From Gammaproteobacteria bacterium (GTDB taxonomy: Bacteria > Pseudomonadota > Gammaproteobacteria > Pseudomonadales > Azotimanducaceae): a stretch of DNA of 6,287 nt. The stretch spans positions 26,301-32,587 of the forward strand of contig DMUF01000013.1 in assembly GCA_003476445.1 (NCBI GenBank), given 5' to 3'. The translations under genes and the position numbers were made by a program. Below, one piece after another: positions 1 to 5,828 of this stretch. The first letter of the stretch is position 1. The number at the start of each line of letters is the position of its first letter. Under the pieces are notes generated by a model. That model saw only the letters and a list, made by a program, of their open reading frames with translations. It ran no database searches and was not told where the DNA came from.

Positions 1-69
1 GGTTCGACCCGCGCCTGGATCAGATAAGGACCCGCCACTGAATCAGTTGTCGACCCATGCCCGGATCAG
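1..69 (-). repeat. Degenerate 23-nt tandem repeat, three units, reaching window edge
   Basis: Read on the minus strand, positions 69-47, 46-24 and 23-1 are three consecutive 23-nt units. Each begins CTGAT and carries GGGTC at unit positions 14-18. Twelve of 23 columns are identical in all three units. The outer two units share 17 of 23 bases. The first unit encodes the last NudC residues (LIRAWVD), and the CTGA of the second unit supplies the NudC stop codon. Because 23 is not a multiple of three, the second unit is read in a shifted frame. No fourth unit is visible upstream inside nudC. The array may continue to the left of the window. Function unknown; it could be a decayed local duplication. 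Confidence 0.55.
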
Positions 70-948
70 GTGGTGGGCGATGGCAATCGGCCCCGGAACC
101 TTGAGGCGGTCGTGGGTTTCAGCGAGCGCCGCGCGGATGTCGTCGCGTGTGAACCAGGCAACGTCTGCCATTTCTGCGGGATCGATCGTGATGGTCTCGC
201 TTTGCGCCTGCGCGAGGCAGCCGATCATCAGCGATGACGGAAAGGGCCACGGCTGCGACGAATGATAGTGCACGGCCCCGACTTCGATACCCGCTTCCTC
301 CCGCACTTCGCGGCGCACCGCCTCTTCGATGGATTCACCCTGATCGATAAAGCCGGCAAGCGCGGAATAGAACCCGGTGCCCGCAATACGCCCGGCCGGT
401 TGCCCGAGCAGACAGCGCTCACCCGAGTGATCGATCACCAGCATGATGGCGACCGGATCGGTTCGGGGAAAATGCTCCGCACCGCAGGCATCGCAGCGCC
501 GCACGTGACCGCCACGGTCTGACCGCGAGTTCGCGCCGCAGACGCTGCAAAAGCGGTGACGGCGGTGCCAGTCGATCTGCGCGCGCGCCTGGGCCACGAT
601 GCCACTTTCGGCAGTGCTGAGCGTCATCGCCGCCATGCGGCAGTCCGAGAGACGACCGGCATTCGCGAGCCCCTGCACATCCGGTACCGCGGAGATGTCC
701 TGAGCAAAATGGGCGATACCGTGCTGACAACCGAGAAACACCGGCGGAGTGCCCAGTTCGAGGCGCGCGATCTCCTGCCCGGATACCCAACACAGTTCGC
801 CGGCGTCGTTGAGCAACACGTTAAGGTTGGCAAACGGCAGAAAGCGGCTGTCTGGCGCGGCGATTGCGCGCGCCACCCACTCGGGGTCGCGACGCAGCGC
901 GTCCGCACGGTCGAGAGGATTGCCGGCAAAGGTATGGACCAGACTCAT
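43..948 (-). CDS. nudC: NADH pyrophosphatase / NAD-capped RNA hydrolase NudC
   Basis: This 301-residue protein is a Nudix hydrolase of the NudC family, which splits NAD(H) into NMN(H) and AMP and removes NAD caps from RNA 5' ends in the cytoplasm. Seen in the sequence: an N-terminal NUDIX-like region (about 1-125), a zinc ribbon with C134, C137, C152 and C155, and a perfect Nudix box from G199 to I221 (E205, R213, E214, E217, E218). The NudC signature SQPWPFP follows at 231-237 and separates NudC from other Nudix enzymes. The reading frame stays open another 118 codons upstream, but that part lacks family similarity and runs antisense to the next gene. The ATG at 948 is chosen because homology begins there and a GGGG lies 7 nt before it. 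It is longer than E. coli NudC (257 residues), mostly at the N-terminus. It is divergent from the crotonase gene, and its TGA lies in a 23-nt tandem repeat. Confidence 0.95.
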   Translation of the reverse strand: MSLVHTFAGNPLDRADALRRDPEWVARAIAAPDSRFLPFANLNVLLNDAGELCWVSGQEIARLELGTPPVFLGCQHGIAHFAQDISAVPDVQGLANAGRLSDCRMAAMTLSTAESGIVAQARAQIDWHRRHRFCSVCGANSRSDRGGHVRRCDACGAEHFPRTDPVAIMLVIDHSGERCLLGQPAGRIAGTGFYSALAGFIDQGESIEEAVRREVREEAGIEVGAVHYHSSQPWPFPSSLMIGCLAQAQSETITIDPAEMADVAWFTRDDIRAALAETHDRLKVPGPIAIAHHLIRAWVDN

Positions 949-979
949 ATGCGAACCCCGCTGCGCATTCACCCGCGCC

Positions 980-1009
980 AGCATACGCGCCCTTGCGTAC
1001 GCGTGGTAA
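980..1009 (-). promoter_or_regulatory. Weak sigma70-like promoter candidate for nudC
   Basis: On the minus strand a TTACCA box (1009-1004) is followed, after 18 nt, by TATGCT (985-980). Each matches the sigma70 consensus at 4 of 6 positions. Transcription would start near 973, giving an approximately 25-nt leader to the nudC ATG at 948. This is the best pair I could find in the 94-bp divergent gap, but two 4/6 matches in GC-rich DNA are weak evidence. Confidence 0.25.
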
Positions 1010-1027
1010 GTTACTCGGCTCACACGC

Positions 1028-1035
1028 AGAAGGGG
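1028..1035 (+). promoter_or_regulatory. Ribosome binding site of the crotonase gene
   Basis: The purine run AGAAGGGG ends 7 nt before the ATG at 1043, an ideal Shine-Dalgarno spacing. It fixes the start of the crotonase gene. Confidence 0.7.
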
Positions 1036-1042
1036 TTGAGCC

Positions 1043-1864
1043 ATGACCGAACTCGTCACGATTACCCACCAGGATGGCATCGCCGATGTCCGCTTCAACC
1101 GCGTCGACAAGTACAACGCGCTGTCGCCCGCCATGTTCGAAGCCATTATCGCGGCGGGCGAGTCGCTCGCGAATGACCCGAGGGTCCGGGTGGTCGTGCT
1201 CTCTGGCAACGGCCGCGGATTCTGTGCCGGGCTCGACATGGGCAGCTTCCAGGGCATGGCCAGTGGTCCCCGCTCGAGCGGCGGCGGTACCGCTGCGCTC
1301 ATGACCCGCGATGACCGACCGGAAAATCATGCCCAGCGTCCGGCCTACGTCTGGAAGCGGCTGCAAGTTCCGGTGATCGCTGCCATTCACGGGGTCGCTT
1401 TTGGTGGCGGATTGCAGATTGCGCTGGGCGCGGACATTCGCATTGCAGCGCCGGACGCAAAACTGTCGGTGATGGAGATCAAGTGGGGGCTGGTCCCGGA
1501 TATGAGCCTGACCCAGACCCTGCGCGATCTGGTGCCGCTCGACGTGGCCAAGGAACTGACGTTCTCCGGGCGCATCATGTCCGGTAGCGAAGCGAAGGAG
1601 TTGGGGCTCGTGACCCGAGTCGAAGCGGATCCGCTGGCGGCAGCCATGGCGCTCGCCCGGGAGATCGCCGGGAAATCGCCGGATGCCATCCGTGCGGGCA
1701 AGGCGCTGCTCGAAGCGAGCTGGCGCGCGGACGCCCGCACCGGTCTCGAACTTGAGTCGAAGCTTCAGGTCGCGCTGATCGGCTCGCCCAACCAGATCGA
1801 GGCGGTGAAGGCCAATTTCGAGAATCGCCCGGCGCAGTTCAACGACGCCTCGATCGCCGTCTGA
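1043..1864 (+). CDS. Crotonase/enoyl-CoA hydratase-isomerase family protein
   Basis: This 273-residue crotonase-fold enzyme acts on an acyl-CoA thioester in the cytoplasm. Seen: the N-terminal VRFNRVDKYNAL motif (16-27); FCAGLD (60-65), the first oxyanion-hole segment; GVAFGGGLQIAL (117-128), the second; and a C-terminal NRPAQFND tail. By alignment with rat mitochondrial hydratase, its Glu164 corresponds to E145, but Glu144 corresponds to Q125. The protein is therefore probably not a canonical hydratase and could be an isomerase or act on another acyl-CoA. From memory, a bacterial subfamily (PRK07509-like) shares the GGGLQIALGADIRIAAPD core, so the Gln may be a subfamily trait. The loop at 66-108 is long and Gly/Ser-rich at 74-83. 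An AGAAGGGG ribosome site 7 nt upstream supports the start. It lies 143 bp upstream of a co-oriented dehydrogenase of the same broad pathway. The exact substrate cannot be read from sequence. Confidence 0.9.
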   Translation: MTELVTITHQDGIADVRFNRVDKYNALSPAMFEAIIAAGESLANDPRVRVVVLSGNGRGFCAGLDMGSFQGMASGPRSSGGGTAALMTRDDRPENHAQRPAYVWKRLQVPVIAAIHGVAFGGGLQIALGADIRIAAPDAKLSVMEIKWGLVPDMSLTQTLRDLVPLDVAKELTFSGRIMSGSEAKELGLVTRVEADPLAAAMALAREIAGKSPDAIRAGKALLEASWRADARTGLELESKLQVALIGSPNQIEAVKANFENRPAQFNDASIAV

Positions 1865-1959
1865 TGCGCTGACCGGCGGTTGCCCCGCGCGCCACCTGCT
1901 CCGCGGCGGGCGCAGGGCTCGCGCGGCAGCGGCGGGAGAACTCTGCACGGCAGCTGCAG

Positions 1960-1965
1960 TACAAT
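1960..1965 (+). promoter_or_regulatory. Possible -10 element (TACAAT) before the SDR gene
   Basis: TACAAT matches the sigma70 -10 consensus at 5 of 6 positions. It lies in the 143-bp gap between the crotonase and dehydrogenase genes and would place a transcript start near 1972, about 36 nt before the ATG. No acceptable -35 hexamer is found at 15-18 nt spacing and there is no TGn extension, so an activator would be needed if it is real. If used, the dehydrogenase has its own promoter and need not be co-transcribed with the crotonase gene. Confidence 0.3.
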
Positions 1966-2007
1966 GCCGCGCCTTTTTTCATCTCTTGGCATTGGAGATC
2001 TTTGCAC

Positions 2008-2874
2008 ATGGCGTATTCATTCGAAGGCAGGGTTGCCATCGTCACGGGTGCGGGCGGCGGCCTTGGTCGCTGCCACGCGCTGGAACTGGCACGTCGCGGC
2101 GCCCGCGTGGTGGTCAACGATCTGGGTGGCGCGATGGACGGCACCGGCGGTTCGTCCGAAGCGGCGCAGAACGTCGTGGCGGAAATCCGTGCGATGGGTG
2201 GCGAAGCGGTGGCCAACGGGGGATCGGTATCCGATCGCCAGGGCGCGGCGAGTATGGTCAAGGCGGCGATGGATGCGTTCGGGCGCGTTGACATCCTGAT
2301 CAACAATGCCGGCATCCTGCGTGACAAGACCTTTTCAAAGATGGAAATCGCAGACTTCGAGATCGTGCTCGATGTCCACCTGATGGGCGCCGTCAACGTA
2401 ACCAAGGCCGTATGGCCGATCATGCGCGAGCAGAAGTACGGGCGCATTGTCATGACCACCTCGCCATCCGGGTTGTACGGCAATTTCGGCCAGACCAATT
2501 ACGGGGCTGCAAAGCTGGGTCTGATCGGCTTCATGAATACGCTCAAGATCGAGGGCGCAAAGGACAACATCCACACCAACGCGATTGCGCCAGTGGCTGC
2601 GACCCGCATGACCGAAAATCTGATGTCGGAAGCCGCCCTGAAGGCGCTGGCGCCAGAGCTCATCACCCCCGGGGTGGTTTACCTGTGTACCGAAGACGCG
2701 CCGAATGGCGTGATCCTGCAGGCTCAGGGCGGGCGTTTCTCGGTCGCCTGCATCATGGAGAACGCCGGAGTCGATCTGGGCGTGGACGCGACGGTCGAAG
2801 ATATTGGCGCGAACTATGCAGCCATCTCCGATCTGTCAGCGGTCAAGCCGCGGAACATGCTGCAGCTGCGCTGA
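2008..2874 (+). CDS. SDR dehydrogenase, MFE-2-type (3R)-hydroxyacyl-CoA dehydrogenase-like
   Basis: This 288-residue classical short-chain dehydrogenase probably oxidises a 3-hydroxyacyl-CoA or similar alcohol with NAD+. Seen: the cofactor motif TGAGGGLG (13-20); D38 at the end of strand 2, which favours NAD(H); NNAG (99-102); and catalytic S152, Y165 and K169. The run NNAGILRDKTF, the segment KYGRI...SGLYGNFGQTNY and the segment IEG.KDNIHTNAIAP closely match the dehydrogenase domain of human HSD17B4 (MFE-2). The usual SDR Asn before the active site is His (H124, in VHLMG), as it is in HSD17B4. Unlike MFE-2 the protein ends after this domain, with no hydratase-2 or SCP2 domain; residues 245-288 form an extra tail. 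The ATG at 2008 is preferred over an in-frame TTG at 2002 because GGAG at 1994-1997 is only 4 nt from the TTG. Its 3' end abuts a convergent gene. Confidence 0.9.
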   Translation: MAYSFEGRVAIVTGAGGGLGRCHALELARRGARVVVNDLGGAMDGTGGSSEAAQNVVAEIRAMGGEAVANGGSVSDRQGAASMVKAAMDAFGRVDILINNAGILRDKTFSKMEIADFEIVLDVHLMGAVNVTKAVWPIMREQKYGRIVMTTSPSGLYGNFGQTNYGAAKLGLIGFMNTLKIEGAKDNIHTNAIAPVAATRMTENLMSEAALKALAPELITPGVVYLCTEDAPNGVILQAQGGRFSVACIMENAGVDLGVDATVEDIGANYAAISDLSAVKPRNMLQLR

Positions 2875-2881
2875 CCCGCGG

Positions 2882-3823
2882 TCAGGAGACCGTCGCTGCG
2901 CTGCTGTCGAACGGCAGCTCTGCCGTCACCGGCGCGTCATCTCTGGCGCGCCACGGCTGCAGCGCGGTGATTCCCGGCCAGGGGTTCACCCGCTCCGGCA
3001 GCGTGCCCGCGTCGCGATGCACGTGGCGATACAGGTTCGCGCTCCACTGCCGACCGTCTCGGGTCAGACTCAGATACTCGAGCGCGGTCGAAATGTAGGG
3101 GTACACCTGGGCATAGAAGAACGTGGGAAAGCGTCCGCGCAGATCCGCGGCGCTTTCCAGTCCGAGGCGATCCGCTTCCCCAGTCTCCTGAAACTCGGTG
3201 AAGAGGCGTGCCTGCTTGATCGGGTACGCGGGGTCCGCCATCTGCCCGATGAGATCTGCAGCGCGCACCAGCGCTGGTAATCCGCCGAGATCCTGAAACT
3301 TCGGCGCGGCGGGCACCGGGAACTGGGTCATGGCGACGTGCTCCGCGATGCGTGCGCCGTCGAGAACAGGATCTCCCGCGAACCGTTCGCGCACGTAAAG
3401 ACAGCCGCGCGCGACGTGATACGGCGTCATCGCCGCGTCGGTGGCGGTGGCGTGGGTGGTCACCCGGTGTCCCATCGCATCGGTCACATAGCTGCCGTCA
3501 TGATCGTCCCGCAACAGCCCGCGGATGTAGCCGATGTCGTGAAACAGCATGCCGGCCACCGCGTGCAGCCATTCGTCGGGTTCGAGATCGCCGAGGCGAA
3601 TCTGACGACCTCGCAGGATCGATAATCCCGCGTCGGTCACCAGCACCGTGTGTTCGAGATCGTGATAGGCGCAGTCGCAGTTGCCGAGCGTTTCGAGCGC
3701 GGTACGCGCCGCGCGCTCCAGCGCGGCATCAAGTTCCGGCGACGCTTCGGGGAAAGCCTCGTGGAACGCACGCTTCAAGTGCGCCATGAAGGCATCGACG
3801 ATGGTCTGCTGGGCATCGAACAT
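2882..3823 (-). CDS. HD-superfamily metal-dependent phosphohydrolase, PDEase-like
   Basis: This 313-residue soluble, probably cytoplasmic protein has an HD-domain metal centre. Seen: YHDLEHT (53-59), LFHDIGY (93-99) and RAADLIGQMADP (187-198). These line up in order with the cyclic-nucleotide phosphodiesterase pattern: YHN..H, HD, then a distal Asp. H58, H95, D96 and D190 would bind the metal, and H54 would be the general acid, the role of His160 in PDE4D. A TQFPVP segment (166-171) sits between. Residues 1-45 are helical with no signal peptide, and the tail after about 285 looks disordered. The fold and metal site are well supported. The substrate is not: cyclic nucleotide, nucleotide and other phosphoester hydrolases all use this superfamily. 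The gene is divergent from metR and converges on the dehydrogenase gene. Only a weak GAG precedes the ATG, so the start is likely but not certain. Confidence 0.85.
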   Translation of the reverse strand: MFDAQQTIVDAFMAHLKRAFHEAFPEASPELDAALERAARTALETLGNCDCAYHDLEHTVLVTDAGLSILRGRQIRLGDLEPDEWLHAVAGMLFHDIGYIRGLLRDDHDGSYVTDAMGHRVTTHATATDAAMTPYHVARGCLYVRERFAGDPVLDGARIAEHVAMTQFPVPAAPKFQDLGGLPALVRAADLIGQMADPAYPIKQARLFTEFQETGEADRLGLESAADLRGRFPTFFYAQVYPYISTALEYLSLTRDGRQWSANLYRHVHRDAGTLPERVNPWPGITALQPWRARDDAPVTAELPFDSSAATVS

Positions 3824-3903
3824 GAAATTCTCAGGCGCGGTCGCTATCCGAGTCAGCGAAGTCTAGGAGAGTCGAAACCGCGCTGCTGTGCGTCCTGACA
3901 CAG

Positions 3904-3918
3904 ATCCGGCCTGTGGAT
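3904..3918. promoter_or_regulatory. Possible LysR-type (T-N11-A) regulator site
   Basis: The 15-bp element has ATCC and GGAT arms around a 7-nt centre and so contains a T-N11-A core with dyad symmetry, the general form of LysR-family sites. It sits about 53 bp upstream of the transcript start predicted from the metR promoter, a usual position for such a site, in the gap between the HD gene and metR. It overlaps a second dyad, CACAG-N7-CTGTG (3899-3915). It does not match the known MetR consensus TGAA-N5-TTCA, and short dyads are common by chance. Confidence 0.22.
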
Positions 3919-3928
3919 TTCCCGATAC

Positions 3929-3957
3929 ATGACCGGGACTGGCCACCACCGTATCAT
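3929..3957 (+). promoter_or_regulatory. Sigma70-like promoter candidate for metR
   Basis: ATGACC (3929-3934; core TGAC, 4 of 6 matches) and TATCAT (3952-3957; 5 of 6) are separated by exactly 17 nt. Transcription would begin near 3964 and give a leader of about 37 nt to the metR ATG at 4001. It is the best promoter pair in the window. Confidence 0.5.
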
Positions 3958-4000
3958 CCCGAGGTCGGCGCAGAGCGGCGCCTTGGCGGCAGACGTCCCC

Positions 4001-4927
4001 ATGGCTCACATCGAACTCAGGCACTTGCGCACCCTGGTGGCACTTCGCGATACCGGTAGCCTCGTGGAAGCGGCGGAACGGGTCTGCCTCACGCAGTCCG
4101 CGCTGTCGCATCAGATCAAGGAGCTGGAGACCCGGCTCGATTGCGCGCTGTTCATGCGCAAGACCCGGCCGGTGCGATTCACGTCAGCCGGGCAGCGGTT
4201 GCTGCGCCTGGCGGATGACGTGCTGCCGCTCATTCATCGCGCCGAGTATGACCTGGAGCGCCTGGCGGGCGGTCAGACCGGCCGACTCATCATGTCCATC
4301 GAGTGCCACAGCTGTTTCGAGTGGTTGCTGCCCGCCATTGATCGCTACCGCGAGCGCTGGCCGGAGGTAGAACTCGATATCGCGAGCGGATTCCACTTTG
4401 CGCCGTTGCCGGCTCTCGCCCGCGGTGATCTTGATCTCGTGATCACCTCGGATCCGGTGGACGACCCCGCGCTCGCCTATATGCCGCTCTTCAGCTATGA
4501 AGCCGTGCTGGCGCTGCCGCGCGACCATGCAGCGGCGGCGAAAGACTGGGTGGAGCCCACCGATCTGGCCAGTGAGACGCTTATCACGTATCCCGTGGAT
4601 CGCGACCGGCTGGACATCTTTCGCTGCTTCCTGGATCCCGCCGGCGTCGAGCCCGCGCGCGTGCGTACGGCGGAGCTCACTACGATGATGATCCAGCTGG
4701 TCGCCAGCGGTCGCGGCGTGGTGTGTCTGCCCAACTGGGCGCTGCATGAGTATCTGGAACGGGACTATGTGGTCGCCCGCTCGCTCGGCGAAGAGGGTAT
4801 CTGGCCGACGCTGTACGCGGCTGTACGCGCCGACCAGCAGGACGCGCCGTTCGTGCGCGGATTCATCGAGATCGGCAAGGCCACGTGTTTTGCCAACCTC
4901 CACGGCATCGTCACCGCAGACGTGTGA
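4001..4927 (+). CDS. metR: LysR-type transcriptional regulator MetR
   Basis: This 308-residue LysR-family regulator matches MetR, which activates methionine-synthesis genes (classically metE, metH) with homocysteine as co-effector. Seen: an N-terminal winged helix-turn-helix (about 4-63; TQSALSHQIKELE is the recognition region), a linker helix, and an effector domain starting near 95. Segments matching E. coli MetR include IECHSC (100-105), GDLDLVITSD (142-151), DLASETLITYPV (188-199) and LYAAVR (271-276). The frame is open 24 codons further upstream, but homology begins at MAHIELRHLRTL, so the ATG at 4001 is used; the ribosome site there (GGCGGC, 10 nt away) is poor. metR is usually divergent from metE, but here the divergent neighbour is an HD phosphohydrolase and no methionine gene is in view, so its targets are probably elsewhere. 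Its stop is 1 nt from the stop of the convergent flavoprotein gene. Confidence 0.92.
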   Translation: MAHIELRHLRTLVALRDTGSLVEAAERVCLTQSALSHQIKELETRLDCALFMRKTRPVRFTSAGQRLLRLADDVLPLIHRAEYDLERLAGGQTGRLIMSIECHSCFEWLLPAIDRYRERWPEVELDIASGFHFAPLPALARGDLDLVITSDPVDDPALAYMPLFSYEAVLALPRDHAAAAKDWVEPTDLASETLITYPVDRDRLDIFRCFLDPAGVEPARVRTAELTTMMIQLVASGRGVVCLPNWALHEYLERDYVVARSLGEEGIWPTLYAAVRADQQDAPFVRGFIEIGKATCFANLHGIVTADV

Positions 4928-4928
4928 C

Positions 4929-5537
4929 TCAGGGCACGCGGATGCGCTCGTGCCAGTCGCCCTCCCGGCGCTCGAAGTGGCGCCGGTCGTGCACGCCGTC
5001 GGGTTGCGCCAGGTCCAGGCGATCCACGGTAAAGGCGTCGAGGTACAGGCCCGCGGCAGTCGGCGGTGCGACCAGCGGATCCGGCAGCGGGACGGACTCC
5101 AGAGCCTCGAGCAGGTGAGCGCGATCGCGGACGACCGAACCCTGGGCCAGCGTTGCCGTATACAGCCAGTCGAGACGTTTTGGCGCGGACGGACGCAGCT
5201 GCCAGCTGGCAGCGACGAGCGCGTCTGGTACGGGTTCAATGCGGCAGCGAAGGCGGTACTGCAGATTCAGGACAGGTAGCCAGACAACGACGGCGACCGA
5301 TGGCGCCTGATCGAACTCGATCCATTTCGGGCTGGTCCGGTTCAGGAAGACGGCGAGTCGACCGTTCACGTCGCGCAGCACGAGGGTGCGCGCCTGCGGG
5401 TGTCCTTCCGCGTCGACCGTGGCGACGGTACAGAGCCCGGCGCAAGGATCACGCGCGGTCTGCGCCCGAGCCCGGTCTTCCCGCAGCCAGGTGATCGGGT
5501 CGGGCGTGGTGGGCGGAATATCCCGAGTGTCGCGCAA
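4929..5537 (-). CDS. Pyridoxamine 5'-phosphate oxidase-fold flavoprotein
   Basis: This 202-residue protein has the PNPOx-like split-barrel fold and is expected to bind FMN as a dimer. Seen: the strand pair TVATVDAEGHPQARTLVLRDV (37-57), matching the PdxH ATVD..G.P..R.VLLK region with Arg (R55) for the last Lys; WLPVLNLQYRLR (86-97); and a C-terminus GVHDRRHF...W...P (181-202). That C-terminus aligns without gaps to the E. coli PdxH end (W195 with W211). PdxH His199 is kept as H183, but Arg197 is G181. The N-terminal PDP..WL segment and the WLY run recall Alr4036-type relatives. Vitamin B6 oxidase activity is thus doubtful; an uncharacterised FMN or F420-like oxidoreductase is possible. The frame extends to a TTG at 5642, but that part overlaps the upstream gene and is low-complexity Ala/Arg/Pro. 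The TTG at 5537 has GGGGAG 8 nt upstream and is the likely start. Confidence 0.82.
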   Translation of the reverse strand: MRDTRDIPPTTPDPITWLREDRARAQTARDPCAGLCTVATVDAEGHPQARTLVLRDVNGRLAVFLNRTSPKWIEFDQAPSVAVVVWLPVLNLQYRLRCRIEPVPDALVAASWQLRPSAPKRLDWLYTATLAQGSVVRDRAHLLEALESVPLPDPLVAPPTAAGLYLDAFTVDRLDLAQPDGVHDRRHFERREGDWHERIRVP

Positions 5538-5541
5538 GCGC

Positions 5542-5772
5542 TCAGCTCCCCGAGCCGGTGCGGGCGGAGGAAGCCTCGTCGGCGGCGCCCTTGCCTTCGC
5601 GCGGGCTGATGTTTGCGCCCTCGCGCGGAGTATCCGCCGCAAGGCGGCGCCGCACCTCGGCCACGTCTCGCTGCACCTCGCTCAGGCGAAAGATCAGGTC
5701 TGGCAGCTGGTCTGCAATTCGCCACAGCAGGTAAGCGATGGCGACAAGCATCAGAAACGACAGGAATCCCAT
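5542..5772 (-). CDS. Small single-pass membrane protein with coiled-coil segment
   Basis: This 76-residue protein is not one I recognise. Residues 2-20 (GFLSFLMLVAIAYLLWRIA) form one hydrophobic helix right at the N-terminus. Residues about 25-46 form a charged amphipathic helix (LIFRLSEVQRDVAEVRRRL) with heptad-like spacing. The rest is a polar Gly/Ala/Ser-rich tail. Arginines cluster after the helix (R18, R29, R35, R41-R43), so the C-terminal part is probably cytoplasmic. The frame is open upstream, but the ATG at 5772 is chosen because GGAG lies 6 nt before it and the extension would run into the preceding gene. It lies 56 nt after the histidine-phosphatase gene and 4 nt before the flavoprotein start, so the three probably share a transcript. 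A membrane anchor or scaffold role is conceivable but only a guess. Confidence 0.65.
   Translation of the reverse strand: MGFLSFLMLVAIAYLLWRIADQLPDLIFRLSEVQRDVAEVRRRLAADTPREGANISPREGKGAADEASSARTGSGS
5546..5551 (-). promoter_or_regulatory. Ribosome binding site that selects a TTG start
   Basis: GGGGAG on the minus strand ends 8 nt before the TTG at 5537. No ATG or GTG in this frame lies between the upstream gene and the conserved domain, so this strong site supports TTG initiation. It lies within the last codons of the preceding membrane-protein gene, whose TGA (5544-5542) is 4 nt before the TTG, an arrangement typical of translational coupling. Confidence 0.6.
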
Positions 5773-5828
5773 TGCTGGCTCCGGCAGGTTTGGCGGGCGG
5801 TACGTTAAACCGAGCCTCGTAAAGTCGT

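Noticed and set aside
949..1302. 118-codon N-terminal extension of the nudC frame
   Set aside because: It runs antisense through the crotonase gene and lacks NudC similarity; homology and a ribosome site place the start at 948.
1882..1918. Imperfect hairpin with 9-bp arms (one mismatch) and 19-nt loop after the crotonase gene
   Set aside because: No T-run follows the stem (the T6 run is at 1974-1979, over 50 nt away), the loop is long, and such pairings are frequent in GC-rich gaps; not good enough to call a terminator.
821..1948. Long minus-strand open frame (375 codons) opposite the crotonase gene
   Set aside because: Arg/Pro/His-rich, no recognisable domain, overlaps well-supported nudC and crotonase coding on other frames; a typical shadow frame of GC-rich DNA.
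3823..3833. TGA-N5-TCA near-palindrome at the HD gene start, considered as a MetR site
   Set aside because: It is 11 bp, not the 13-bp TGAA-N5-TTCA, and overlaps the start codon.
4810..4829. Perfect 10-bp tandem direct repeat (GCTGTACGCG twice) in metR
   Set aside because: It encodes LYAAVRA, a segment conserved in E. coli MetR, so the repeat is a coincidence of codon choice and not an insertion.
4184..5239. Long minus-strand open frame (351 codons) opposite metR and across the flavoprotein gene
   Set aside because: Antisense to strongly conserved metR sequence, with Arg/Gln-rich composition and no domain.
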